From: Antilocapra americana
Taxonomy: Eukaryota; Chordata; Mammalia; Artiodactyla; Antilocapridae
Direction of reading: 5' to 3'
Assembly (NCBI GenBank): GCA_007570785.1
Contig: ML664161.1
Coordinates: forward strand, 10,958,454 to 11,022,453
Length of the DNA stretch: 64,000 nt
The position numbers were made by a program, and so were the translations under genes. Positions 32,450-43,814 of this stretch are shown here, one piece after another; position 1 is the stretch's first letter, and every line of letters starts with the position of its first letter. The notes beneath the pieces were generated by a model. It was not told where the DNA came from. It worked only from the letters and a program-made list of their open reading frames with translations, and did not search any database.

Positions 32450-34147
32450 AAAAGAGCTTGCTTTAAATGCAAATATTTAGGTTTTACAAAAGTACTCTGC
32501 TAATTGAGTTGGTATTTTTATCTTGGTCTTTTTGGTTTCCTAGGTAAAAAATTAGAAAAGATATCCCCAAGTGGTAATGTGCTTTAAAAGGCACAATTAT
32601 TTTAGAAGACATGTATTCCCATGGAAATAAAATGCACCATAATAGAGGTTTGATGTAGGGAAGGACATTCTTTGACAAATTCATTTCTCAGTTAAAATAT
32701 CTGCTCAAGCTTTGAAAGAGGAATCGCTAAATCCATCTTAAATTAAATAATACCCTACTGACAAACTCCAGGAGTGTAATATTCAGTTCAACTGGAGTTT
32801 ATTTGATACCTGACAAAATGATTGGATCTAAGACAGTCACAGACTACTAAATTACCCAGTGAAGAGTGTATAGGCCTTGGTCTTTTAACACAAGGAAAGA
32901 GAGTTTCAGTCAATTTGCCAATCACTTCCTTAGATAAAGCATCCCATTTTGGATAAAATGTTACAAGTAATGGAAGTGTCGCAAGTTAAGGAGCAGCTCT
33001 GCTTGGAGAAACAGTATTTCAAAGACTAAACCATAATGTAACACAAATGTGATATCTGATGGAAACAGTTACACAGAGTACCATCACAAGCATTTGTCTT
33101 TGTAGTCTCATTCCCAAACAATTCCAGGTCAGTGTCTGTGGAACACCCCATGATGAGGTAAATGATAAGAACCCACACAGCCTAGAGCAGGGACTCTGTA
33201 GTGCTTCTTCCCCACTTGGAACAAATGAGCCCTCCCAGTTTCAGTCCTCAATGGGGATGAATATAGATTGCTTTTCTTCTTGGACCTAATGTTGTGTGAG
33301 CCGCCCCATCAGAGCTTCAAGCTCTTCCTCTGAAAGTGAGCCCTGTGGGACACCAATTGACCGTTTCCAGTGAGGTTTCATGGCCTTACTTTGCAACTCC
33401 AGTAGATTAGAAATTCAGAACATTCTTACTTAGAAAGTTCAGAATAATGCTGCCAGTTGATGAAAACAGCTGCTTTCAATATGTAAACAACCTATTCTAA
33501 ATAATTCTGGAAACAGTTTGGCTTGTAGATAAAGCTGAAGCAAATGAAGATAGGCAGAGGTTTATAAGCAGAATTGGATCCAAGAGAACTGAAAGGAGGG
33601 ATTATGTCAGTAGCTTGGTGTTAATCATTCCTTAAATGCACATATATGAAACTCAAGATTGAATTGGAAATATATAAAAAGTCAGGATTATTAAATTAAC
33701 TGAAATTTCAAGTAATGTTTAAATAGTTTAATATTTGCAAGTTTCTGCAATCAATAATTTCAAGAATTAAACAAAATTAAAATCTCTTTTGGAATTTATG
33801 ATTTTAGATTTTACGTAAGTACAGATTATATAGTCCCTATAATGTTATCTTGCACATATGCCATAAGGAATGAAACAAATTTATTATTAATTAATTTATA
33901 GTAAAAGAGCTTATTAGATCTCCTTATTATATTTATTGCAAGGATGTTGTGAAAACCCAGGAAAGAAATGTCTCTTGAATCTCATTTTCAAAAGAACTGG
34001 GCCTTCTCCTGAATAATTTGCTATTTTACATATGCTTGTATTTTCTAGGAGTCTTGTAACTTAGTTTATTCCCTGTTTGACTGCTTAGAAACCCAGAAGA
34101 AATATGCAGACCATCTATGGAAGCATTAGAACAAAGGATGGAACTTT
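32450..34147. other. Unassigned, repeat-poor sequence
   Basis: I recognise no repeat or gene in this 1.7 kb. A 76-codon frame at 33059-33289 lies in a stretch of higher GC but resembles no family known to me. Confidence 0.45.
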
Positions 34148-34159
34148 TATATTAACCTT

Positions 34160-34893
34160 CAGTTCAGTTGCTCAGTCATGTCCGACTCAATACAGTTCAT
34201 ATATTGCTGAAGGCTGGCTTGGAGAATTTTGAGCATCACTTTACTAGTGTGTTAGATGAATGAAATTGTGCCGTAGTTTGAGCCTTCTTTGGCATTGCCT
34301 TTCTTTGGGATTGGAATGAAAACTGACCTTTTCCAGTTCTGCGGCCATTGTTGAGTTTTCCAAATTTGCTGGCGTATTGAGCGCAGCACTTTGACAGCAT
34401 CATCTTTCAGGATTTGAAATACCTCAACAGGAATTCCATCACTTCCACTAGCTTTGTTCATAGTGATGCTTTCTAAAGCCCACTTGACTTCACATTCCAA
34501 GATGTCTGGCTCTAGGTGAGTGATCACGTGATTATCTAGGTTGTGAAGATCTTTTTTGTACAGTGTCTCTGTGTATTCTAGCCACCTCTTCTTAATATCT
34601 TCTGCTTCTGTTAGGTCCACATCATTTCTGTACTTTATCTAGCTCATCTTTGCATGAAATGTTCCCTTGGTATCTCTAATTTTCTTGAAAAGATCTCTAG
34701 TCTTTCCCATTCTGTTGTTTTCCTCTATTTCTTTGCCTTGATCACTGAGGAAGGCTTTCTTATCTCTCCTTGCTATTCTTTGGAACTCTGCATACAGATG
34801 GGAATATCATTCCTTTTCTCCTTTGCTTTTCACTTCTCTTCTATTCACAGCTATTTGTAAGGCTTCCTCAGACAGCCATTTGGCTTTTTCGCA
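34160..34893 (-). mobile_element. BovB LINE with internal deletion, antisense, with TSD
   Basis: On the minus strand the element runs from the linker ('KAKWLSEEAL' region) into the RT fingers ('VKWALESITMNKASGSDGIPVEVFQILKDDAVKVL' in the 34252-34620 frame). At about 34188-34192 it jumps straight to the last ~30 bases of the 3' tail. By comparison with the copy at 27.6-30.7 kb, roughly 1.15 kb of RT and C-terminal sequence is missing. Flanks TATATTAACCTT (34148-34159) and TATAGTAACCTT (34894-34905) match at 11 of 12 positions. Confidence 0.93.
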
Positions 34894-34905
34894 TATAGTA
34901 ACCTT

Positions 34906-35399
34906 ACCCTGGACTTAATCTTATGTATTCCTCCACTTCAAATTTTTCATCTACTTACTTTTTGAAACCTTATTTCAGTGTGGTCTTATGAATATTTATT
35001 TATAGTTTGGGTTATATTCCAGCAATACTTCATGTATTTTTGTGTTCTATTTTTTGCAGTTTTGGCCAATGAGAGCTATTTCAGTTCTTTCTTTGGTCCC
35101 ATGGACATACCCTATTACTGTAGATTTTATTGTTCTTTTTAAACACTTCCTTACTTTCTGTCACTTGTAGATTCTCAAGGATCATCGTGTGTGTTTCCTC
35201 TCTGGTTCTAGAATCAACCATTTCTCCAAGCAGCCCTGTATAATTTTATGGGAGAATGGTATTAGAAACCAAGATCTGAGCCCTACATGTGCCATTGTTT
35301 CTAGTTCTGCCTACCTGAAAGAACAAGGAAATATACATGTATACACCAGCACATATATGAACACAAAGCTATAAATATTTCTACGTGTAGCCATATAAA
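34906..35399. other. Unassigned AT-rich sequence
   Basis: No gene or repeat recognised. Confidence 0.45.
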
Positions 35400-35545
35400 T
35401 TGCTAAGTGTTTGGCATATTATACCTTTAACTCTTACAGCGACTCCATGATATAAGTTCCATTTGTATCCACATTTTATAAATGAGGAAACAGATGTAGA
35501 GACCGAAAGAAACTTACCCTAGGCCACACAACTTATGAAAATCAA
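35400..35545 (-). mobile_element. MIR SINE, antisense
   Basis: 'cctttaactcttacagcgac', 'attttataaatgaggaaac' and 'taccctaggccacacaactt' follow the antisense MIR text in order. Confidence 0.8.
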
Positions 35546-35565
35546 AAATGTAGTTGTTTTTGTTC

Positions 35566-36061
35566 TCAGTTCAGTTCAGTTCAGTCGCTCAGTCATGTCC
35601 AGCTATTTGCAACCCCTTGAACCACAGCACGCCAGGCCTCCCTGTCCATCACCAACTCCTGGAGTTTACCCAAACCCATGGCCATCGAGTCAATGATGTC
35701 ATCCAGCCATCTCATCCTCTGTCGTCCCCTTCTCCTCCTACCCTCAATGTTTCCCAGCATCAGGGTCTTTTCCAATGAGTCAGCTCTTCGCATGAGGTGG
35801 CCAAAGTATTGGAGTTTCAGCTTCAGCATCAGTCCTTCCAATGAACACCCAGGACTGATCTACTTTAGGATGGACTAGTTGGATCTCCTTGCAGTCCAAG
35901 GGACTCTCAAGAGTCTTCTCCAACACCACAGTTCAAAAGCATTAATTCTTTAGCACTCAGCTTTCTTTATAGTCCAACTCTCACATCCATACATGACCAC
36001 TGGAAAAACCATAGCCTTGACTATTCAGACTTTTGTTGGCAAAGTTATGTCTCTGCTTTTT
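35566..36061 (-). mobile_element. BovB LINE 3' end, antisense
   Basis: Starts with the complement of the tail (CAGTTCAGTTCAGTTCAGT) and covers the ORF2 C-terminus to about the 'SRDITLPTKV' codons. The minus frame 35593-35841 reads '[23 protein letters not shown]' and '[20 protein letters not shown]'. 5'-truncated; no clear target duplication. It is only 660 bp from the internally deleted BovB, in the same orientation. Confidence 0.95.
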
Positions 36062-36109
36062 AAAACCAAGTTATAAAGTAAACAGTGTGGAAGTTTCATA
36101 AAAAGTTAA

Positions 36110-36668
36110 ACATAAGTTTACCATATAGACTGATAATTCCACTTTTAAGATCCTACCCAATGAAAATGAAATTATTTGTTTACACAAATACTTACATGTG
36201 AATGTTTATAGCAGAATTATTCATAATAGGCAAAACATAGAAAGAACTCAAGTGTTCATGAGTAAATGGATAAATGAAATGTGGTTTATCCATATAATTA
36301 AATGCCATTTAAAAAAAAATAAGAAGGAATGAAACACTGATACCTAGTGTAAGAGGGATAAACCTCAAAAATATTATACAAAGTGAAAGAAGCCAAAATA
36401 AAAGACTACTTATTGTATGATTCCATATGTGTGAAGTGTCCAGAAAAGGCAAATCCAAGAAGATGGGAAGTTGATTAGTATTTGCCTGGAGCTAGAGGTG
36501 AGAATGGGAGTAAAATCTAAATAGACACAAAATCTTACTAGGTGATATAAATGTTTTAAAACTGGATTATGGTTTTGTCTGTATAATTCTACACTTAGAA
36601 AACTAGTTTAATTGTGCATTTCCAAGGGAGGAATTTTATAACTTGCAAGTTATACCTCAATATAGAAG
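36110..36668 (+). mobile_element. Old L1 (L1M-type) 3' end, sense
   Basis: 'gataattccacttttaagatcc', 'gcagaattattcataatagg', 'gtaaatggataaatgaaatg', 'gtatgattccatatgtgtgaagtgtcc' and 'ttatacctcaatatagaag' follow the ORF2 C-terminus and 3' UTR of old mammalian L1 families. Decayed, no open frame. Confidence 0.85.
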
Positions 36669-36751
36669 TTTTTATTTATTCATTTATTTATTTTTAAGTA
36701 TCACTTTTATATCATAGAGAACATATCCGTCTTTTAAATTGATTTTTTTAA

Positions 36752-37020
36752 ATTTTCGGCTGTGCTAGGTCTTCGATGCTGTGTGGGCTTTCTCTAGCTG
36801 TGGTGAGCAGGGGCTCCTCTCCAGCTGCAGTGCATGGGCTTCTCATTGCAGTGGCTTCTCTTGTTGCAGAGAGTGGGCTCTAGGGTGCTTGGACTTCAGT
36901 AGTTGTGGTGCATAGGTTTAGTTGCCCTGCAGTACGTGGGATCTTCCTGGATCAGGGATTGAACCCATGTCCCCTGTATTGGCAGGCAGATCCTTAACCA
37001 CTGAACAACCAGGGAAAGTT
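36752..37020 (-). mobile_element. CHR-type SINE, antisense, near full length
   Basis: Complement of the SINE tail and body ('ttcggctgtgctaggtcttc', 'gcttctcattgcagtggcttctc', 'cagtacgtgggatcttcctgg') to the head ('ccactgaacaaccaggga'). It lies between two old L1 3' ends. Confidence 0.92.
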
Positions 37021-37024
37021 ATGG

Positions 37025-37130
37025 ACAGAAGTCATAGTTGCACAACATTTGAATGTACTGAATACCACTGATTTGTATACTGTATGTTGTGGGAATTTCA
37101 CCTAAAAAACCTAAATAAATAGAAAGTTTG
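37025..37130 (+). mobile_element. Old L1 3'-UTR fragment, sense
   Basis: 'atagttgcacaacatttgaatgtactgaataccactgatttg' is the terminal text of old L1 3' UTRs, ending in 'cctaaataaatag'. It may be the end of the L1 at 36.11 kb, or a second copy. Confidence 0.7.
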
Positions 37131-37567
37131 GACACTACCAAAATGTGTGTTTTTTGTATGTATTTTAAGTTTTTTTAAATTATGTTCTTTATTCATGTCA
37201 TTACTTCTATATATGCAACTCATATTCTTTGTATAAAAAGTAGGAAATAAAAAAGAACAATAAACTATTATTAATTTCTCATTACCTTACTGCCTAGTAA
37301 TAATTTTATTTAACTTGTGGGAATATATCCTGCCCTTTTTTTTTCTATTTGTTTTGATCAAAAATGTAATCCTACTATATACATAGTCCTATACATGCCT
37401 TTGCAGCTTAACCGTAAACATAAATATCATGCTATTCTGATGATATGTCATGGCTTTGAAATTCGAAAGCCAAATGCTCACCTCACTTAAAGGTAAAATT
37501 CATTCTGTGTGAGACAAAATGGCCATTCCACCAAATATAACCTGAATCACCATTCTCTGTATGCCAT

Positions 37568-38180
37568 GTGCTATGGACTGAATGATGTGCCCCCAAAATA
37601 TATATGTTGAAATACTGACCTCCAGTTTGACTCTCTTTGAAGATAGTACCTATAAGGAGATACTTAAGATTTAATAAATTCTTAAGGGTAGGCCCTGATC
37701 CAATATGATTAGTATAGTGTCCTTAGAAGAAAAGACAACAAAGCACTCCCTCCTGGCCTCTCTCTCTCATCCCACCACATGAGAACACTTCTATAAAGTG
37801 TTCACTTGCAAGCCAGGAACAAAGCCTTTGTGAGAAACAAGATTGGCTAGCATCTTGATTGAGTCTTCCCCAGTGGTGCTAGTGGTAAAGAACCAGCCTG
37901 CCAATGCAGGAGACATGAGATACAGATTTGATTCCGGGTGGAGAAGATCCCCTGGAGGAGTGCATAGCAACCCACTCCAGTATTCTTGCCTGGAAAATCC
38001 CATGGACAGAGGACCCTGAACGGGCTACAGTCTGTGGGGTCTCAAAGAGTCAGACATGAATGAAGTGACTCAGCACAGCATCTTAATAGGCATCTCAACC
38101 TTCAGAACTGTGAGAAAATTCATTTCTATTGTGTGAGCCACCCAACCTGTACTATTTTGCTATTTCAGAGCAAGCTGACA
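37568..38180 (+). mobile_element. MLT1-type MaLR LTR, split by Bov-tA
   Basis: The left part (37568-37859) reads 'gtgctatggactgaatgatgtgcccccaaaa', 'ggccctgatccaatatgatt' and 'gtccttagaagaaaag'. The right part (38088-38180) ends with 'ttcagaactgtgagaaaattcatttctattgtgtgagccaccc'. Together these follow the MLT1 LTR text. The SINE at 37860-38076 interrupts it. Confidence 0.85.
37860..38076 (+). mobile_element. Bov-tA SINE inside an MLT1 LTR, with TSD
   Basis: Head 'gtcttccccagtggtgctag', core 'ccactccagtattcttgcctgg', tail 'cagacatgaatgaagtgac'. Flanking repeats AGCATCTTGAT (37849-37859) and AGCATCTTAAT (38077-38087) match at 10 of 11 positions. Confidence 0.95.
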
Positions 38181-38254
38181 AATATGCCGTGTTTTCCAGT
38201 CCATCCTATCTTCTGGACTAATTAAACTATGCAACAGCCTTTCCTGAGAGTGAA

Positions 38255-38455
38255 CTATTATGTTTCAGATACTGTGCCAGGTACTTTAAATATGTTACTT
38301 CTTTTTATTCATAGAACTGCTGACTTCAAGTCATTTTACAAATAAGGAAACCAGGATTCAGAAAAGAAAACTAACTTAGTCTAAGTCACACAGCCAATAA
38401 ATGCCAAAGTTTGAACTTGAACCCAGGTTTGTTTGATGGCAGAGGCTTCGCACAT
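38255..38455 (-). mobile_element. MIR SINE, antisense, near full length
   Basis: 'actgtgccaggtactttaaatatg', 'ttttacaaataaggaaacc', 'gtctaagtcacacagccaataaatg' and 'gaacttgaacccaggtttg' track the whole antisense MIR core. Confidence 0.88.
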
Positions 38456-38567
38456 GCCCCAAGACTGCTGAAGCTAAGAGACTGAGCTAAGTATTAATAG
38501 TTTAGGATTTATTTCCAGCATAAAATTTTGCATAGATTGTACTTTTATTGATCACCCACTGTGTGCT

Positions 38568-39060
38568 AACTACCATTTATGAAAGGCCATGAATGCCAAA
38601 TTGTAGTGTTTTTATTTTATCCTGTAGTCCAAAGGTTAGCTAAACTTTTTTTATATATTTCTATAGCGGGCAAGAGAGTGGAAATTTTAGGCTTTGTGGG
38701 GGATTCAGTCTCTGTGGCAACTACTCATCTGCTACAATACGAAAATAGCCATCGGCAATGAGAAAGTAAGTAAGCATGTTTGTATTCTAATAAATTTCAT
38801 ATATGAGAATAGACAGTAGGTTGAATTTGGTTATCATGCCATAGTTTACCAACCCTGTTGTAGCCAATAGTAAGTGATTGAAGGTACTTGAAAGGGATCT
38901 TATCAAAGCTATATTATTTTAAAGGATAGGTTTGGAAATAATGTACACTGTGATTTAGGGGGGGAGCAAAAATAGAGACAGAGAAAGCTTGAGAAGACTA
39001 AGACTCAACAGACTCAATATAAGGCATAAAGAGAAAGAAGAAATGTTCATCAAATGAATC
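38568..39060 (-). mobile_element. L2 LINE, antisense, split by an hAT MITE
   Basis: 38568-38621 ('gaaaggccatgaatgccaaattgtagtg') and 38866-39060 ('aggtacttgaaagggatctt', 'attattttaaaggatagg') are adjoining pieces of the complement of L2 ORF2 3' text ('ggccatggtaaggactttgg...gagtgacatgatctgac...aaaaggatcactctgg'). Confidence 0.7.
38630..38857 (-). mobile_element. hAT-Charlie-type MITE nested in L2, with 8-bp TSD
   Basis: The element contains 'gttagctaaactttttttat', 'ttttaggctttgtggggg', 'ctctgtggcaactactcat' and 'atagtttaccaaccctg', the text of a non-autonomous hAT element whose ends read CAGGGGTCRGCAAACT. It is flanked by CTGTAGTC (38622-38629) and TTGTAGCC (38858-38865); 6 of 8 bases agree and both differences are transitions. 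Eight bases is the hAT duplication length. Confidence 0.82.
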
Positions 39061-39234
39061 TGTCAGGTTTTTAGATCAAATATTAATCCCTTTTAGAACT
39101 CAAATTTAGAACTTTCCTTTTTGAAAACTCACAGTAGATTATATGCCAGTTTAAGTCAATAGTTAATTTCTATCTTTCTTGGTAAAAACCAAAGCTCCAA
39201 TTTCCAAGGAGTTTGAATATATTTAAAACAAAAT

Positions 39235-39237
<3 letters not shown>

Positions 39238-39300
<63 letters not shown>
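39238..39300 (+). repeat. Compound microsatellite (GT)17 (CTGT)6
   Basis: Seventeen GT units at 39239-39272 run into six perfect CTGT units at 39273-39296, then CTAT. It is long and uninterrupted, so probably length-polymorphic. Confidence 0.97.
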
Positions 39301-40505
39301 TATAGCCTAAGGAATCACAGAAACCAAATAACCCCAGAATATCCATCAAACATTTTTATTTGTAATCACTTTACTTAGTAAATGAACCAAAGAGTAAGGG
39401 TGTGAAAATAAGGAAGATGCTGAGGAGATATACTTCACAAATTGCCAAACTCTGAAACACAAAGCTGGGTTGATGAATTAGAATAAAACCATTCATTTGC
39501 ACAGTCTTCCCTGGAAAGAGATAGGAGCTGGGCCTCTTGACCCCTTATTTCTCTCCATAAAATCCTCTTTTATAAAATGTTGGCACAGTCATTTCCTTGT
39601 GAGGCAATGATTGGGCAGAGTGGGCTACACTATTTCATAGACATAAAGGAGAGGACTTGGGATTTTATTTGGTCAAGATCACCCAATTAAACATTATTTT
39701 ATCTGGAAAAAAAATACAAAACACTATGAGTTTCTGTCTACATGATCTCACAGCCACAAACTAGAAAGGGAACAATCCAGTTAATGAGCCAATTTTTGTC
39801 TATGGGATGCAAAACATTGGTTTGTTCATATTACTTTTAAATTAACCAGCTGTTTAGGTAATGTGGTGCAAAACAACTGGCATCCCAAACCATCCATTAC
39901 TTCTTCCAATTAAACTGTATTGCCTTATAACTGTTAGCAAAAGATCATTCACTCATTTGTTCATGCTTTGTTTACTGGTTAAACACTTAGTGAGCACCAG
40001 TTGTTTCTCAGGGCAGGGTACTGTGCTTAGTAATAAAGGAAATACAGAGGTGAGAGAGACTCAACCTCTGCCTATGAAGAGCTTCCAATCTCAGAGGGGA
40101 CACAATACAACAAAACGAATATTGATAAATAAAAGACAGAATGTGATGTTTCGTGTACCGATTTAAAAAAATATTGGGTGCTTACAACCCACAGGGATTC
40201 TCCTGATAGGTCAGCCCTGAGTACTGAGACGCTACAACAGCATTAATGACAGAATGAAGCATCCTTGCTCCCACAGCACAGGGCTACTGGGAGAAGGCAC
40301 AGGTAATTCTCAGATTCAGTTTTCATACTTGATGTGTTACATGCAGCTAGGACAACATTATGGAAATCTCTGGGTTGATCGAGTGAGTGAAAATTATAAG
40401 GGTGATAGGAATCTGGAAGTTTAATTCATAGCAATATCATGAGTGAGGAAAAAGATCTTCAGTTCAACACTTGTGCACAAGTAGTTAAGGATTTGTTTGT
40501 TTGTT
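39301..40505. other. Mostly unassigned; one L2 3' remnant
   Basis: 39945-40155 reads as antisense L2 3' end ('tagtgagcaccagttgtttctcagggcagggtactgtgc', 'aagagcttccaatctcag'). The rest is unrecognised. Confidence 0.5.
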
Positions 40506-40590
40506 TTAGCCACTCAGAACAGCTTGTGGGATCTTAGTTCCCTAATCAGGGACTGAAACCCCACCATTGTCAGTGGAGTCCTAATCACTC
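40506..40590 (-). mobile_element. CHR-type SINE fragment, antisense
   Basis: 'cttgtgggatcttagttccc', 'tcagggactgaaacccc' and 'cagtggagtcctaatcac' match the first part of a CHR-type SINE in reverse complement. Confidence 0.75.
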
Positions 40591-41397
40591 TTCTGAGTTA
40601 AAATTAGCGAATCAGTCTCATTTATAGCAGCAAAAATAGGAGTTTTCCAATTAACACGAGCTTTGGAAACTTTGGAAGTTTAATAGTATGTGAGACACTT
40701 CAACAACTGACACTTTTTCCTAAATTTCTCACTAATAATGAACTTTTTCTCAAAGGAGAAGGCAAAGGCAACAACTTCAGAAGCTTATGGAACTATGTGT
40801 AAAACTAGTAGCTGGGGCCTAACCTAGGCTTTGGTGATGCATACTGCTGCAGATATAGGTCTATGTCCCCGGGATCAAGCCTGTGCATGGAGGTTTCTGT
40901 AAGCATGAGTGGCTGGCCAGATGTTCTTCCCCCAAACCCTCGAAATTCCTTGTTCCCACCTCCTTGGCCCTGTCTTAGAAGCACCCATAGCCTGAACCCA
41001 GTCTTCCTGCGCTCTGAGGTATCCTCAGCATCTGAGCAGGACAGGTTGAGGTGAAAACTGAAGTCAATCCCTACAGGCCTGGCTCGTGGGATGTGCCCAA
41101 GGGGAGCAGCACAGCATCTTGTTAAATGACTCAAGGGCATTTGGGGAACAATCTAGGAGGATTGCTTTGTGGGAGATTAATGACCTGAGGGATCATTTAA
41201 AAGAGCTGCTGGTTAATATGATCATTACTGCTTCAGAGCCCATATGCTTCTCCAGTCATGGTAGTAAGAAATGAGTCTGGAAAAAATGGTGAGACTGTGA
41301 ATTCTCATACTGTTAACTGTTGAATCAAGAGTGATCAGTAGACTGCTTGTAAAGAATGTGTAGAGTTCACCCGGTTAGATCTGTGGAATGGATATTA
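40591..41397. other. Unassigned, relatively GC-rich sequence with short open frames
   Basis: No repeat recognised. A 111-codon minus-strand frame at 40805-41140 and a 62-codon plus frame at 41086-41274 are open but match nothing I know. See the finding. Confidence 0.4.
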
Positions 41398-41405
41398 CCA
41401 GACAG

Positions 41406-41629
41406 GTGTGCGTGCAAAGTCATTTCAGTCATGTCTGACTCTTTGCAACCCCGTGGACTGCAGCCCGCCAGGCTCCTCTGTCCATGGGATTCTCCAGGCA
41501 AGAATAACTGGAGTGGGTTGCCACGCCCTCCTCCAGGGGATCTTCCTGACCCACGGATCAAACCCATATCTTTCATGTCTCCTGCACCGGCAGGCAGGTT
41601 CTTTACCACTAGTGCCACCTGGGAAGCCC
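41406..41629 (-). mobile_element. Bov-tA SINE, antisense
   Basis: Complement of the tail ('agtcatttcagtcatgtctgactc') to the head ('agtgccacctgggaagccc'). Short flanks CCAGACAG (41398-41405) and CCAGATAG (41628-41635) fit an 8-bp duplication with one mismatch. The overlapping 107-codon frames on both strands are SINE read-through. Confidence 0.93.
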
Positions 41630-41635
41630 AGATAG

Positions 41636-42581
41636 TTAGGTGGCTAAGGACAAAGAAAAGAGAGCTTTTAACTGAATAGCAAGGTCTCATCCATTTTAAA
41701 TGATGCCTCAGGGTCTCTCAGAAGGCCCTGCTTTCAGCTCTCAAAGGAAAGGGTTGTTGGTGACAGAAGATAGCCTCAGGTGGTTTCTTCCCTTGAGCAG
41801 AAACATCTACTATTTCTTAGTGATAGATTAAGTACCTCTCACCTGTGCATAAGTGAAGGGCCCCAGCTGCTCAGGAAGCAGTGGTTGGCGGAATCCCACC
41901 CACAGCTTCTCAGTGCTCTCCTCTAAGCTAAAGGCTGCATGCTGTGAATGTGTTGCTTCTTTATGGAGATTTGGTCCCCACCCCTACCCACTCCAGGCTT
42001 GATAACCTTGCTATTAAGGCTAGGCAAAAGTGATAGGAGTTAAATCCTCTAGAAGCAAGCTTCAACAAATGAAGAATACTCACCCTTCTCTTGGGGTAAT
42101 TCTAAGGTATGGTTGGCACAGACTCCCAGATTTCCTTAATGGAATTACCTTCCAGCAGCTCACAGTTGTAACTTGCTTGATAACTCTATTGCCTTTCTTC
42201 TTTTTCCTGTCTACTTCCCTACTGGTGTTTCCTGGGACAGCCTCCTCACTGACTCTCAGCCTTTGTCTCAGTGTTTGCTTCTAGGAGAATCCAAACAAAG
42301 ACATTCAGGTAACACACCTTGTTATACATCAATCTCAAATATTTTTTTGTTTGTTTTTGGTGTTTGTGCATAAAGAATAGGAATACAGGTATATATGTTC
42401 TGATAATTTAAATACAAAGCCTTCCATATTTTTCTACCCCTTGGCCCAAAATAGGGAGAAAGGGCAGGAAAAGTGTGTTATTTCAGGACACAACTTACAT
42501 CTTACCCATCTGATGCTCATCTGAGCATCCTCATTAAGAGAGGGAGGAGAATAGGAGTCTCTAGCTCCTTTAAACACTCGC
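41636..42581. other. Unassigned sequence
   Basis: No gene or repeat that I can identify. Short hydrophobic frames near 42.1-42.3 kb have no recognisable content. Confidence 0.45.
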
Positions 42582-42725
42582 TGATCAAAGTTTAGTATCA
42601 CTCTGGAACTTGTTAAAATGGAGAATGTCAGATCCCTTCCAGACCTACTGAGTAGGAACCTGCAATTTTTTAAAACAAAATCTCCAGGCAACTCATATGC
42701 ACATTATAGTTTCAGTGTCACTGCC
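42582..42725 (+). mobile_element. hAT-Charlie/MER-type MITE
   Basis: 'atcactctggaacttgttaaaatgg', 'ccttccagacctactgagtagg' and 'aactcatatgcacattatagtttcag' match a common mammalian hAT MITE ('catcacctgggaacttg...cagacctactgaatcag...gcacattaaagtttgag'). Confidence 0.78.
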
Positions 42726-43390
42726 CTCAGACACATAGCTGTGGTCTTTTGGAGGAAGAAAATGCAGTATTTCTATCAGCAGATCTTAGCAGCTGCAGCT
42801 CTCTGCTTAGATGTATAGTGTATCACTGCTGTGGCAAGTAACCCAAGAGGAGTCCTTGAGTTTCCATTATATGGGGTTACTTGGGTATCGATGAGATTTT
42901 ACCACTTGCCACCAGGTGTAACAAGCTGTCAGGTGTAACAATGTCCTCCAGCCAAAGACTCAAGATCACAGGTAATTGAACAAGTTGAGTTTATTACCAG
43001 TTGCCTGAAGAGAGAACACACATCATGGGGAAACCTGGGGTGTCTCAGTAAGAGAGTGTCAGAAAGAACTTATTAAAGGATTTGGATTTTGGTTGAGTGA
43101 TTTTGGAGAGGGTCCAAGGAAGTAGGGCTTTGCTGTGACCTGGGTGCTGTCAGAAAACAAGGATAATTCTATAATTGAGTGTCTTATTAAATCTCATCTA
43201 TGGGGAGGACAAACCAGAGTGAGGCTAAATTTATCATTGTAAAAAACCACAGAGCAAATGTGAAACAAGAGATATGAACCTGTTTTTTTGTTTGTAGGTT
43301 TCAAATCCCTTTCGTCACATTTTAACACCTTTAATTTGCACCTAGGGAATAAAGATGCATACCATTTGTACACTGAAGAAGATTGCACTT
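42726..43390. other. Unassigned sequence
   Basis: Nothing recognised as gene or repeat, apart from a local direct repeat of 'caggtgtaac' near 42915-42940. Confidence 0.45.
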
Positions 43391-43603
43391 GTGTGTGTGT
43401 GCTCAGTTGTGTCTGACTCTTTGCTACCGCAGGGACAGTAACCCACAAGACTCCTCTGTCCATGGGGTTTCCCACACAAGAGTACTGGAGTGGGTTGCCA
43501 TTTCCTCCTCCAGGGGATCTTCTTAAACCAGGGATTGAACCCTCATCTCTTGCATCTCCTACATTGGCAGGCACATTCTTTATCACAGTGCAACTTGGGA
43601 TGC
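43391..43603 (-). mobile_element. Bov-tA SINE, antisense
   Basis: Complement of the tail ('gtgctcagttgtgtctgactc') to the head ('gcaacttgggatgcca'). Moderately diverged; a short GT run precedes it. Confidence 0.9.
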
Positions 43604-43814
43604 CACTATTTGTACAACATGACCCTTAAACAAGCCAACTACTTTCTTTAATGCTCAACAAAAGAAACAGTGAAAAGCTCTACAGTTAAAAAAAAAATTG
43701 GTTGTGTTGGACTCAATGAAGAATAGTATCATTCAATAGTTTATAGAAAAAAATTGATAGTATGCAGTTACTGTGTATCACACAGTATTATCTTGTTGCC
43801 TTTCTTTACATGGT

